A stretch of 64,000 bases of DNA from Ecdyonurus torrentis (taxonomy: Eukaryota; Arthropoda; Insecta; Ephemeroptera; Heptageniidae). Under the pieces are notes generated by a model that was not told the origin of the DNA, ran no database searches, and was given only the letters and a program-made list of their open reading frames with translations. The stretch is taken from the NCBI GenBank assembly GCA_949318235.1, contig OX439137.1, positions 26,187,299 to 26,251,298 of the forward strand, written 5' to 3'. A program made the position numbers and the translations under genes. Shown here piece by piece: positions 51,825-63,258 of this stretch. Positions within the stretch are counted from its first letter, which is position 1; every line of letters starts with the position of its first letter.

Positions 51825-51970
51825 TATACTCGACTCAAAAAACCTGAGTTACCTGCCGTTCGACCTTTTACGGTATCGCCCAGCCGCCCCCCTTCTCCTC
51901 AAATGTGACAATGGGCGATACTTTAGGCATGCCCGATTTAAATCGACTGAGGTTTTTTGAGTCGAGTATA
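51825..51970. mobile_element. Foldback MITE M
   Basis: 146 bp. TATACTCGACTCAAAAAACC at the left is perfectly inverted at the right (GGTTTTTTGAGTCGAGTATA). Inside are GTATCGCCCAGCCG and a partner GGGCGATAC. The interior is CG-rich relative to the flanks. It is 173 bp from the large transposon but has different ends. Confidence 0.75.
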
Positions 51971-51997
51971 CGTCAAGTTGATATAGTACTGCGTATT

Positions 51998-52022
51998 TCT
52001 CTCTCTCTCTCTCTCTCTCTCT
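51998..52022. repeat. (CT)n microsatellite
   Basis: Short perfect CT array, 82 bp before a GA array (52104-52136). Confidence 0.95.
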
Positions 52023-52098
52023 TAAGTAATAAGAAAATACAAAAGGTATAAAATATGAGGTTAAAGCCAGGTCACTGTCACTGGATTTTAGCATCAAC

Positions 52099-52103
<5 letters not shown>

Positions 52104-52136
<33 letters not shown>
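52104..52136. repeat. (GA)n microsatellite
   Basis: Perfect GA array. With the CT array upstream it can pair as an inverted repeat. Confidence 0.95.
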
Positions 52137-52138
<2 letters not shown>

Positions 52139-53192
52139 TAAATCACTATATATATGAATACATCACCACAAGGCATAGTATAATAAATTTTAGCTACATA
52201 CAGTGTACATATATATATATACATACATAAGAATAAGACTATAGTAATAACAATTTCAAATGCTAAAGATCATAAAAGTCTGAAGGTTTAACGTTTTACT
52301 TAAATATAAAGCCGTCTCTTAAATTCACTATAATACATATAGAAAAGAATATCTTAATTTACTCAAGTAAAAAATTTAAAATAAAAATAAAGAATGTTTT
52401 CTGTACAGTCTTGTACATTTATAATAAATCATATTTATGCATGTATAATAATAAAATGTATGACTTTTAATATTTTATTTATGATAGAATACGAAAAATA
52501 TACATACCATGAAAAGGTTTTTAAACATTTATATTATTGTTCAAAACGTCACGATTTTTTTTTAGTAAGGGGTATTGGAATTTTGGGATTTTGCACTGAA
52601 AAAAAAATCATTTAGCTTTACTGCCTAATGAAGTTAAAATACAATTTTCTGTACATAACTATGCCAATAAATATTGCAATAAATTTTACAATAGAAACTT
52701 CTGAAAGCAAAATGTACTTAAGCGAGTTATTCTAATACTGCAATTTTTAATACACTTAATACACACAACTAAACACTTTACTTTTTAATAATAGCACTCA
52801 AGTTTAAAAAAAATATATTATAGTTATTTTCAGTGTAAGATTAAGGGAGCTATTATTTATAAGTACAAAAACATTTCAAAACATTACCGACCATGCAATC
52901 CATATTATACATTTTTGTTAAAAAAGTATTTAAGTATAATTATAAATCTGAATTATTATATACATTGTAATTTTATCGCATTGTATATTATTATGTTTGT
53001 ATATAGATGTTAACATTTAAATGAATTTAAAAATAATGATCATCATTCATTACAACATTTTTTTTGTCAATTTATTATGATTAAAAAATTATGTACTGAA
53101 CATTTTACATGAGTCATGCGGTATACAATATTTTTAATGTACATTTTTTTTTTTCATAATTAAAATATTGCTCCGCGTGATCAGGATACAAT

Positions 53193-53414
53193 GGAGGTTA
53201 TCGGTTTAAAAAAAAACTTAAAATTTTTATATGGCTTAAAACACGGAAAAGTATGTCTAGTATTTCGCATTTAAATTTCTCCAAAATCGGTGGAGTAGTT
53301 TTCTAAAAAAAAAAAATAATAAAAAAAAAAAAAATAAAAAAAAACGTGATGTTATATGAGGGGACCCTTAGCGTTCCCCGTGTATCCCCGCGTGCTAAAC
53401 CGATAAGCTCCATT
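53193..53414. repeat. Foldback element N
   Basis: ATGGAGGTTATCGGTTTA at the left and TAAACCGATAAGCTCCAT (one mismatch) at the right. The interior has TCCAAAATCGGTGGAGTAG, a long A-rich tract (53307-53344) and a GC-rich block GGGGACCCTTAGCG. Probably a degraded non-autonomous element. It ends 127 bp downstream (minus sense) of the coding-exon frame at 53541. Confidence 0.45.
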
Positions 53415-53578
53415 CAAAATTTACTACCTTTTCATTTTTCGTATATAAAATTCTTTCTCAACAATTGAAATTCTATATTATGTCATATAATATTGATAAA
53501 ATTTATTAAATTTAAATTATTGACAATTTCAATCAAGTACCGTATAAAATTTTCTCTCGAGTGTCTGGAGGCATTCAC

Positions 53579-53699
53579 CTGGTGGACATCTCTGTTTTTC
53601 TGTACACTCCCAACACTCTGTAACATCAAAGAGAGCCATGACGAGACGTAACTTGGCTAACATATCTTGCTTCATGTAACATAGTACCTCATCATTGCC
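53579..53699 (-). CDS. Coding exon 2: cysteine-rich N-terminal ectodomain
   Basis: Minus-strand exon of 121 bp from acceptor TTGATTGCAG (G at 53700) to donor CCACCAG|GTGAAT (53578). Entry is phase 0, exit phase 1. It encodes residues 26-65, with an amphipathic stretch (MKQDMLAKLRLVMALFDV) followed by a cysteine cluster (ECWECTEKQRCPP; Cys 54, 57, 63). The spacing C-x2-C-x5-C suggests a disulfide-bonded or metal-binding loop. The donor is not a perfect consensus. Reading through it, the frame continues 17 codons to a TGA at 53529-53531, so an alternative short isoform cannot be excluded. MITE A7 lies 132 bp upstream. Confidence 0.82.
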
Positions 53700-53830
53700 C
53701 TGCAATCAAGAAATTTGAAAATTAGAAGAAAAAAGTGTAAATTTAATGTCTAAGAAAATAGAATACATATTTCTTTGATAAAAGTAATGATATTATCATT
53801 TAAAAAAATCCTAACAGAGTTCATTTGTCA

Positions 53831-53959
53831 TATAGGAAAGTTGATATGTGAGCACTCAATAACATGGGCCGAAAATGAATCATTTTGACAGTTTAAAACT
53901 GCTCAGCATTATTTTTGAAACCAATGCTGCCAATATAGGTTAAATTTAATTTTCAAGTA

Positions 53960-54003
<44 letters not shown>

Positions 54004-54101
54004 AAAGAAAATAACCAAAAGCGACGATTATCCTATGCTGAGCAATGTTATTCATTGCTTGCTCTATTATGGCGTCGAAGCGCATTCCCGCACACTCTAT
54101 A
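53831..54101 (-). mobile_element. Family A MITE, copy A7 (inverted, with poly-A expansion)
   Basis: It shares AACATGGGCCGAAAATGA, CTATGCTGAGCAATGTTATT and GGCGTCGAAGCGCATT with the family. The outer ends are decayed (TATAGGAAAG, CACACTCTATA). The central A-rich stretch has become a 38-bp poly-A (53963-54000). No intact TGACGTCA. Confidence 0.75.
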
Positions 54102-54201
54102 TTTATATTAAATTTGTGTACAATCAATCGAATTTAATATTATTCTTTTACTTTTGAAAATAAGTTATTTAAAAGGTAGAAACAGTTGTAAAAATATCGC
54201 G

Positions 54202-54303
54202 TTTTTATTGTGCAGACAGCGATATTTTTACCATGTCCCCACCTTAATGTCTTTTTTATTGTGCAGACAGCGATATTTTTACCATGTCCCCACCTTAATG
54301 TCG
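54202..54303. repeat. 51-bp tandem duplication
   Basis: Two almost identical units containing TGTGCAGACAGCGATATTTT and ACCATGTCCCCACCTTAATG, with a partial third start (TCGTTTTTATT). High identity implies a recent duplication. Confidence 0.9.
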
Positions 54304-54760
54304 TTTTTATTAAGACAAAAGTTAAGCTGCTAATTAAAAAAAAAATTGAAATAACTATGACATAAAATACGCCAACTGCTTTATTGTTTATTTCTCATCT
54401 CAATCAATCATTAATGTATCATCATCAATATTTGGAAATTACAAATTTATTATATAATAAATTAAAACAAATTAAACCATTTAAATTATATAATTTTATA
54501 TATAATCATGATATAACAAAAGAGAGTGACACAAATTAAAATCAATTATATAATATTGATTGATTTTAAAAACAAATATTTATAATGATAACAAATCTTT
54601 TGCTATATGACTTTTAATATGACTCAATTATTAGCCATATATTATCTTATATATTAAAAACATTATATTATTTTTAAAAGATCAAAATGATAAATATGCC
54701 AAATTTCAAATATCATATTAGAAAAAAGAACGACTAACATTCATTGAACCGTTTCATCTA

Positions 54761-55796
54761 CACTGAAAAAAAATGCTCAAGTATACTTTTGCATCTCATG
54801 TGGTTAGTTTTTGGTCGGATCGTATGAATTTGTCCATGGGTCAAATATATGAATGTATATTATACTTAGTTATGAACTTATAAACTATATCATAAACATT
54901 GACGTAAAATATAGTATCATGTACGTGACGTTATGTGGGTGACTTATTTTTAAGACCAAACCTAAAGTCCCTAGAAGATATCAACTAATCTGTCTCCAAA
55001 ATCATTGAAAACCTCACTCAAATAACGCATGTAGTTATTAGCAAAATCGTAAACTTAGGAAGTAAGAATATATACACATCAGGAACGCGATAACATATTT
55101 TACCATTTAAATTAAGCTTGTTTTTTTCAGAAGAATAGCATATTGCAAATTAAGTGCCAGTTTTTTACTTTGTATAAAATATATTATCGCGGTCCTGTGT
55201 ACTTACTTATTGTTAGTATTTTCTAGGGACTTTATTTAAACAAAAGATCACCATGTGATTGCACCCACCAGCCGTCCTAAAAGTTTTCATGGTTTCCATA
55301 GCCTTTCGTGGTAAATGCAGGAAATGTATTTATATGCATTAGGTGCATTTATATTATACAGACTACGTGTTTCCAGTTTTACATAATCATAATATTAATA
55401 ATAATACACTTTATTAAGGCGTTGTGAGAGCAAGACGATAGTATCTATCGATATAAAACCTATGACTTGACGGGACCATATAGCACAAAATTACTCACTC
55501 AAAAAAGGAATGTGTGATTATTAAATAAGAAAATAAAGAAAATATGTCTATAAAATTTGTACAAATATCAATCGAAAAAACTTTGAATTTCAAAAAAAAA
55601 AAATTTACTCATTATTTTTCTAAAGTAATATAAAAATGTAATATATTATAACTGATATAGAATTTTATAGGCAACTTGTAAAATTTGTCGTATTAGTATG
55701 CAAGATTAAACCAACATTACAATTTTTTTAGGCTTTTACATAGCTATAATAATAAAAGTTTTGAATTCTCATCTGTAGGATTTTTTTTTCTCAGTG
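54761..55796. mobile_element. TA-flanked element O (about 1.04 kb, short TIRs)
   Basis: CACTGAAAAAAAATGCTC at the left and the inverted GATTTTTTTTTCTCAGTG at the right, each with TA outside (54759-54760, 55797-55798). Inside is a long palindrome with arms TAAAGTCCCTAGAAGATA (54965) and TATTTTCTAGGGACTTTA (ending about 55232) surrounding a family P segment. No transposase reading frame. The ends are of the Tc1/mariner type. Confidence 0.5.
55060..55215. mobile_element. Foldback repeat family P, copy P3, inside element O
   Basis: ACACATCAGGAACGCGATAA and TATTATCGCGGTCCTGTGTA are inverted arms. Between them lie ATATTTTACCATTTAA and AGAATAGCATATTGCAAATTAAG as in P1 and P2. Confidence 0.55.
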
Positions 55797-56029
55797 TAAA
55801 ATGATATCATAACATCAATGACAAGAGAATAGGTATAAAAAAATGATTTATTAAAATATAAAAGTAAGCAAATTATATATGTTTCCTTTTCTTACAGTTA
55901 TTATTATGATTATTGGAATTTGATATGATATAAATCTGATATAATATTATTCTCTTTTATTATTGACATGTTAGTATTTAAATGTAAATATTTGATTGAA
56001 ATGAATATTATATAAACTAGTCTTTAGAA

Positions 56030-56038
56030 ATATATATA

Positions 56039-56086
<48 letters not shown>
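56030..56086. repeat. (AT)n microsatellite
   Basis: AT array with one TTT interruption. Confidence 0.95.
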
Positions 56087-56088
<2 letters not shown>

Positions 56089-56864
56089 ATTTAGCTTTGG
56101 GTTATAGAAAACTTTTTATTGTATCGCATTTGCCCACGTGCTTTTTTTTTCCTGCGGTCAATCAAAAAATTGTTTAGCAAAATAATTTTTATATTTAATA
56201 TTTCAAAAGTGTTGATAAAAGGTAACATATTTCTTTTATACAATTACTCATTTGGCTACAACCAAAATTAAAACTACCCGCCGATCACACAAATTTATTT
56301 ACTAAACTAATTTTTTATAATTATATTGATATCGCTACAAGAAAAATCCACGTGAATCAACCTTAAAGTCTGGAATTGAGACATTTTGGAAACGAAATTT
56401 AATTATACCACATGAAAATTATGAAAATTCCAAAATTTTCTATGGTCGTCATGCAAAATTCAAGATTTCTTCTCTTTCTTATGCGTTCGGTCAAGTGCCA
56501 TAAAGAAAAATATGCATTTATATTAAAATGCTTGCTATTTGGATATCAGAAAAATTACAGAGCTAGCTTTAAATTTTAGAGTTGCAAAATCCTTTTAATT
56601 ACAACCCTTAAAATTCTATAATGAAATAAAACAAAATACGTGAGAAAAAAATAAGAAATGACTTATACACTTTTTATTTTTTAAAAAAATGTTAAATATA
56701 TGGAAATAAATAGTTTAAAAATTCTTTAGGAGAAAAAAAAAATAAAAAAATAAAAACGTCATTGTATGACAAATTCACACTGTGTTGCTCATAGTGACAA
56801 ATAATGAAAATTTTTGTTTTGACAATTACATCTACTATAAACATAGGAAAAAAATTGTACTTAC

Positions 56865-56939
56865 AGGGTCATTGAAGATCAATGCGTGAATGCAATCAAG
56901 CATCTTTTTCTCATTGATATTTTCACCAATATTTGCCAT
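56865..56939 (-). CDS. Coding exon 1 with start codon
   Basis: The spliced exon is 56865-56955 (acceptor GATTTCAG, donor CCT|GTAAGTAC). Translation is taken to start at ATG 56939-56937 (context AAAGATGGC, a good animal start context). If joined to the exon ending at 61131, the codon five positions upstream of the start spans the junction and is TGA, which fixes this ATG as the first possible start. The 25 residues (MANIGENINEKKMLDCIHAL and five more) end in phase 0 and join the next exon. No signal peptide is visible. The protein would therefore need an internal signal-anchor (type III topology), or an alternative upstream exon supplies a signal peptide, since exon bases before the ATG are open (FDQIK). 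Confidence 0.75.
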
Positions 56940-57026
56940 CTTTATTTGATCAAATCTGAAATCAATATCAATAAAGTACAATTATTATAAAGTCAAATAT
57001 TAACTCATTCTTTATTATTAGTATAA

Positions 57027-57031
57027 TAAGG

Positions 57032-57064
<33 letters not shown>

Positions 57065-57372
57065 TACAGCAATTTTATTTTATATTCTAAAAGAGGACAT
57101 TTGTTCTGAATCGATTATATGAATTTTTAATTTTTGAGTTTATTAAATACTTTGAATTAATTTAAATGACGCCATGGGCAGCAACTTATGCATGTGGGCA
57201 TACGAAAATAAGGTTACCATCCATCTATGAAGTCATTTTGTAAGTTTCAAAAAATTAATTAAAGGTAATGAACTCAAAAACTACAGAAATTCGCATATCA
57301 ATCGATTCAAAACGTCATCTTCTTATAGAATATGCAATACAATTACCCCCGAAATTTTTTTAGTCTTTCCTA
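57027..57372. mobile_element. Family D foldback MITE, copy D2
   Basis: TAAGGAGT followed by poly-A at the left and TTTTTAGTCTTTCCTAA at the right. Arms ATGAATTTTTAATTTTTGAGT and the partner around AACTCAAAAACTACAG pair. GGCATGTGGGCATA at the centre matches D1. The octamers have decayed (TGACGCCA, GAAGTCAT). Confidence 0.7.
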
Positions 57373-58231
57373 ATTATCTAAAAACATGACTTAATTAGAA
57401 ATAAGATTTTAATTATTTGAAATTTAGTAATGAGTCAGACAAGAAAAGCACTACATTTGCAACAGTGAAACATATGATCAATTCAAAAGTCATATATGTA
57501 ATGGATAATTTGCAGTGAATGCAATTAAATTTTATTTAAAAATTTGTGCTCTAAAAAAGCAGTTTACATTTCTCGCATTTACTTTTTAATGAACTTATTT
57601 AGATTTTATTAATAGAAATATTAAAAACAAAAATAAAATTACTATAGTATTTTGGGGCTGATTTTGATAAAAAAAAAAGCAGTAAAATATAATATTTTCA
57701 TCACGAAAATACAGTTTATAGAAATGCTCTAATACACAAAAATTCACTTAATTTTAACTAAGAACATAATACGGTATTAAAAACATTATTGTTATTTTTT
57801 TGTAATAAAATCTATTATATTTTTACCGACCATTAATTAATCATAAAAACATTATTCTATACATGTTCGCAAAGAGATGATAAATGATCTAAAAGTAAAA
57901 TATGATGTTATTAAAATTATCCGAAAATAATAAAAACAGGTGGCTCCAATTAAGAATAATTAATTTTGCGATTGAAATAATGAAATTTATTATTAAAATT
58001 ACCGTTAAAGTATCATTATTCAAAATATTAGCACATATTTTTTTTATATAAAATTTATAAAAGTTGCGATTTAATTTGATCATAATTGTAAACGAAAACG
58101 TATTTTTATACTGTATTATAAATTATTCTTGGACACACCTATGTGATTGTAAACCCTGAGTTGCAATTTGAACCGTTTATTGCGTAGTCTCAAAATTAAT
58201 AAAATGTAAAAATGTCTCGAATTTGAAAATT

Positions 58232-58552
58232 AATAGGGTGTATGCATTCATGTTAATTTCTATGTCATGTTGAACCTATCAATAACAGGGACGCGGTATA
58301 TATAGGAAAATGTCTCATTTGGGTATTGTTTAAAATAGACAATACGCAATATTTTTGAGAGCATTTTAGTTGATACGGAATAGGTTGAATTAGTATCTCA
58401 AGTATGTGCGTATGTAATATAACAATAAATTGACCGATTTTTCAAATAAAATATTCAAAAACGAAGTTTGTCCTATGCTGAGCAATGTTGTGTATTGATC
58501 CAGTATGGCGTCGAAGCGCATTCAGTATGACGTCATGGGGACACACCCTATA
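58232..58552 (-). mobile_element. Family A MITE, copy A8 (inverted)
   Basis: ATAGGGTGTATGCATTCATG at the left and GGACACACCCTATA at the right. TGACGTCA is at 58528-58535. Contains CTATGCTGAGCAATGTTG and ATGGCGTCGAAGCGCATT. Confidence 0.88.
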
Positions 58553-59676
58553 GCTTTCACATCATTGATATAAGATTTTTAGCGTATTTGACTTTATTAT
58601 TATTATTATTATTTTATTTTTAAAGAGTAAAAATACAATAAAGCTCGATCTGCAGTCTACAATACTTTGGTACGATATTAATATTGCGATTATTTTTTTG
58701 GTTCTGTATGGGAGTGGCATAAATACTTCATGATCTCGAAACCTTTCTTTATTTTTAACTGCATTTATGAAGTGCGAACTTAACTTGTTTGTAAAAGTGT
58801 TTCATATAAAAAGAACGTTTGGATAATATCTTATAAAATATATATAGGTGCCTGGTAAACTTTATGTGCTTATAATAATAATGTGTAAACATTTTAAGTG
58901 AAGAAAAAATATAAGCAACTCAAATTCACTATTATACTACTTAACAATATTAAATCTTTTGTTCATCTGAAAGTTTAATCGTTAATTTTATCAAGATTAA
59001 GAAGAAAAATAAGCGTCAAGTATAATTTTGACATAAATAAAATAATTTTTATTGTTATTTAATCACACTGTCTACATCCTGAATTTCTGTCTGATTGTCA
59101 AATAAAAAAAAATACTTTGAGAAATTCTCACAAGTAAAAATATAAAGAATAAATGAAACGTTTAAGTTATAAGAATTAAAAGCTGCAATTTCAAAACACG
59201 CAATTTGATAAAACTCAAATCTACAGTAAATTTTAAACCCTTTCTCATGTTTTGATCATCTAAAACAATTATAGATAATATTATAATGGAAAATAAAATT
59301 CTGTATAATATTCAGAAGTTGTGCAAATATATATATATATATATATATGTATATGTGTGTTGTGTATGAAAGCTATATACTTAATTGTAGAAACTTTTAT
59401 AAAATAAAAACTATATAAAAATTTAAAAACTATTTTTTACGCAAAAGTTTAAGAGAAAAATTATATTAGATAAATGATGATCGTTAAAAAACGGGCTCTA
59501 CAGTGTATATTTTCAAAATAATTATAAAACTACCCCCGTATCAAATTGTTCATATCTCCAATATACATCATATACACTTATATACATAATTACATATATA
59601 TACGCACTACAAACGAATTTAGGATAACTACTACTACTACACGTGGACAACTCATGACAGACCGTTCGCGACAATT

Positions 59677-59694
59677 GGGGGGGGGGGGGGGGGG
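59677..59694. repeat. Poly-G tract (18 bp)
   Basis: Eighteen consecutive Gs after GTTCGCGACAATT; a possible G-quadruplex former. Confidence 0.95.
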
Positions 59695-60439
59695 AGTGGT
59701 CCAGTTACCACTTTAAACTGTTAAGAAGATTTACTAACATTTAGATTTTTTTTTTTAAAATTGATAATTTCATTTCATTGGTTTTTTAGTTGATCCCTCC
59801 TATAGATTCATTCATATAAATTCAGACAATTTTTTTTTTATTCTATTATATGTATAAATAAGTATTTAAAGGTCTATTACATTTTACAAGATGAAATTAT
59901 TTTCATATTCCTACAGTGAAGTGGTGTGGTAAATAAATTTGTGCTGTTATAGCATGCTTATGTTATTTGTTCAATGTGGCGGATATCGGCTACGTATACT
60001 TGTGTTTTCATTCTGTCTCAAACTTTAAATTATTAAAATTATTATGATATCAATAAAAGCACTTTTTATTGCAAAATATTACAAAGATATAAGACACTTT
60101 AAATGTATTTAAATATTTTGTGATCATAAATTATTTTATTTATTTTGAATATTGTATAGTATATTTTTTCTTTTTGGCTCTCAGCAATTCACAGTCTTTT
60201 TTAGTCTTTTTGAACTCCAGCAACGATGAGCAGATGATATTAAACATACACAGAGCTAGGTAGCTACACCTATTGACTAAATTAAAAAGCAAAAGCTATA
60301 AAGAATTCTCGCAGCAACGATTTAACTATGAATTTATTTAAAGTATATTATTATATATATAAAACACAACAAAAACTATGAAAATTACATTTTAATTTAA
60401 GTCGGTGTAATTATAATTAATTACGAAGTTCTTGTACGC

Positions 60440-60603
60440 GAAAAAAAAAATTACGTAATTTATGCTGCATTGAACAATTACTATATTGTAGAGCAAAAAT
60501 GTTGCTATTTTGGAATAGAAAAGTATATATATATAGTTATTTGCAGAGAACATTTAAACGTTTAATTAAATAATATATGATATATATATATAAATAATAT
60601 ATG

Positions 60604-60668
<65 letters not shown>

Positions 60669-60775
60669 CACTAATATTGCTATAGCATAAAGCATAAATT
60701 ATGCTGGTCTGCTTTATATATAATGCTGTATGCTGTTGCATTGAACTATATAGTATAATAATAATAATTAATACG
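60440..60775. repeat. Family E repeat, copy E2, with internal (AT)n
   Basis: AATTTATGCTGCATTGAACA, TTGTAGAGCAAAAATGTTGC and TTGAACTATATAGTATAATA correspond to E1. The centre is expanded to AT repeats (60607-60666) and ATATATGAT units. The ends are a loose inverted repeat of AATTTATGC/GCATAAATT type. Confidence 0.5.
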
Positions 60776-61130
60776 TATAATTAATATAATATTTATATTT
60801 TGTCCGCGATTGAGGGAAATAACTTTTGAATCATCATTAATCTTTTTTCCATTGATGTATTAATATTTATATATTAATTTTATATAAAAATTAATATTTG
60901 AATTGAATAATGCATTATTGAACGCACCTCTCTGTATATATATGAGAATATCGGTCGTAAGTTGCATATTTATTATATATATACCATTAAACCATGAGCT
61001 AACCGAGAACTGCAAACTAACGGCCGTATAATAATATATAAATTATTTTGATTGTATTATATATTGCAATCATTCACTTTTTGGTACTTGCACACTATCC
61101 TATATATCAATGTTTAAAAAAATCACTTAC

Positions 61131-61320
61131 CAACAATGATTGATGTTTGATCTATCACAGCTCCAATACGAATGGATGAATTAAATTTTTGCTCACAGTT
61201 TGCTTCTCTCTCTCTCTCTCTAGTTCCCGTTACCCCGTGACCAACCCATGGCCTGAGTGACCAACCCTTTGGCTCTGACTAACAAAAGACATTGTCTCTT
61301 TGTCTGCGGAGTACATTAAC
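61131..61320 (-). other. Candidate untranslated first exon and 5' region of the membrane-protein gene
   Basis: A strong donor (TTG|GTAAGTG at 61131/61130) ends a locally GC-richer stretch that has no acceptor-like pyrimidine tract before it, so a first exon is likely. Its start is not defined; 61320 is a guess. Two short upstream frames start at ATGGG and ATGTC and both stop early. Joined to the next exon, the main frame meets TGA at the junction, so this exon would be 5' UTR. A short (CT)n run (61205-61222) lies inside. No clear TATA box was identified. Confidence 0.4.
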
Positions 61321-62018
61321 TTTATGTTCTTTACAAACCATGCACTCATACAATACAATGAAAGATTTAGGAAGGGAAGGAGATATAGTGTGAAAAATAG
61401 TTAATTACCTTCATTTTATATATATTTAATGAACTCCAACACATCATGGTACCTCTTTTAACACGGGCCAAAATAAGTTGCACAATAATTATACTAGGCC
61501 GTTTAATAGCAACATTTTTTCATATATAAAAATATAAATTTCACAATTATGAATAATATTTATTGTATGCTCTGCATACAACATTAATATGCATAATATT
61601 ATGCATACACGCACTTCCAAAATAACAACATTTATGCTGTATATGACGTAAATAAAGCATAAATTGCGTTAAATTTCATTCTGTGATTTGAATTAATTAT
61701 ATTTCATAAAAAATACTGAAAATTCTATCAAACATTTTTAATGCTCTTTTTGAGTATATCTTAATTCTCGTATTTTCCCCAAAATAAAGAATTATTTGTC
61801 TCATGTCAACTGTAAAATAAAATAGAAATTTGAAGTAAAAAAAAAAAAATAATAATAATACTATGATAATGTTGCAACAACAAACAAGTAGAGTACTCTA
61901 GAAGAGTACTCTACAAACAAGCTTCAAACAGTCAGCTTCAAACAAGAAAAGAAAAACGAAGAAGAAGGAGGAAAATGATAAAAAGAAGACAATAATAACT
62001 TTTAATAATAAAACACTT

Positions 62019-62023
<5 letters not shown>

Positions 62024-62109
<86 letters not shown>
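62024..62109. repeat. (CT)n microsatellite
   Basis: Perfect CT array of 86 bp. Confidence 0.98.
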
Positions 62110-62112
<3 letters not shown>

Positions 62113-62451
62113 TTCTCTTCAATATTAATGTAATCATATAAAATAAGTTTGTTAGTGACGCGCCGATGCACCTACGGAGTATTTGCAAACTATTACTGAT
62201 GTTACGTAAGTTTTTATGTGACGAAATAATTAATAACATTTCAAATTTTACAGTTTAAAATCAAATACAAAGGAATTAAATATTCCATTGAAATGCTTGA
62301 GTTGAAACAGGGGTTTTATAATGTAATTTGTTTTAGTTTGTTTTCTTTCCAAATTCAACTATTCAATAAAGTATGTAGTAAAATAATAGTTGTAATAATA
62401 CAAAAAATAATTAGTTTAATACGATAGATTTTATATTATGCCGTAAAAAAT

Positions 62452-62453
<2 letters not shown>

Positions 62454-62520
<67 letters not shown>
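62454..62520. repeat. (CT)n microsatellite
   Basis: Perfect CT array of 67 bp. Confidence 0.98.
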
Positions 62521-62524
<4 letters not shown>

Positions 62525-63258
62525 CATCAAAATCTTAATTTAAAAATCCTGTTAATAACAGAGCATAAATAGATTAGCTTTTAAAACATGTTTTCATACA
62601 TTTAACTATTCAAATTTCTAAAAAAAATTCTCCAATATGGTATATTATTATTATTAATTCATCCTATAAATTCACCTAACTTCATTCATTCAATTTTGTA
62701 TATAATAGTCCTTATTATTTTTTCCTAAATTTAACTTTTAATGCACATATTATTGATTACTTTATTAAAGTTATAAATAATAATAATACAAAAATGAAAT
62801 GAAAATTTTACTGTCCTATTAAACTGCAATATAAAATATAAAATTACTCGCTTTCCTTTCTATGTGTACGCAAATAAATGCACGTAATAAATTTCCTAGA
62901 AGTGCAGTGTCCCTTAAATTATAGTAAGTATGCAACCTGTATAGCATTCATGCTCGAAAAGTTGCCTACTTTACAGGCAATTAAGACACTTCTACTAAAC
63001 CTGATGTAACATTGCCGTGTATTATAGCACGTATTTACTAGCATGACGTCATAAATGTATGACGTAATTTCAAGTAAAACGCGGTAATATACTTGTACTA
63101 TGTAAGTCAAAATCAATATTATAAATTAATACCATATTAAAGAACACGTAAAAATTATTTTAATACTAAAATAATAATATTTGGTAATTTATAAATACAA
63201 GCTATAGTATTGTGAATATATTTTTATTTTATTCCATTGATGTTTTGTTTTATTTTAG

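Larger units (their letters stand above)
37895..53578 (-). other. Large intron 3 (15.7 kb)
   Basis: Bounded by donor CAG|GTGAATGC (53578) and acceptor AACAG (37895). Contents: an 18-bp minisatellite (38436), AT-rich sequence, C2 nested in a family D relic (39.65-40.04 kb), MITE A4, (CT)n and (GA)n arrays, A5 next to B3 (42.2-42.9 kb), GC islands at 43.2 and 43.5 kb, P1, G2, a promoter-like segment and A6 (45.7-46.1 kb), F3, H2, AT-rich sequence with nothing recognised at 47.6-49.4 kb, P2, the inverted-duplication transposon (50273-51652), foldback M, two further CT/GA arrays, AT-rich sequence, and foldback N. Confidence 0.7.
53700..56864 (-). other. Intron 2 (3165 bp)
   Basis: Donor CCT|GTAAGTAC (56864), acceptor ATTGCAG (53700). 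It holds MITE A7, a 51-bp tandem duplication (54202-54303), element O (54761-55796) with P3 inside it, an (AT)n array (56030) and a weak family H relic at about 56390-56610 (ACAACCCTTAAAATT, GTCATGCAAAATTCAAG). Confidence 0.8.
56956..61130 (-). other. Putative intron 1 (4175 bp)
   Basis: Donor TTG|GTAAGTG (61130), acceptor GATTTCAG (56956). It contains D2 (57027), AT-rich sequence, A8 (58232), a short (AT)n at 59324, a poly-G tract (59677), and E2 with an (AT)n array (60.4-60.8 kb). No other exon was seen. Confidence 0.5.

Noticed and set aside
53529..53578. Extending exon 53579-53699 to donor ACG|GTACTT at 53541 so that it joins directly to 3265-3502.
   Set aside because: The phase would fit, but the donor is poor. 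The CAG|GTGAAT donor plus the 37770-37894 exon explains all phases better.
61131..61200. An open minus-strand frame (CEQKFNSSIRIGAVIDQTS) resembling the start of a periplasmic-binding-type receptor domain.
   Set aside because: There is no start codon or acceptor-like tract before it, and joining it to the next exon gives TGA at the junction. It is treated as 5' UTR.
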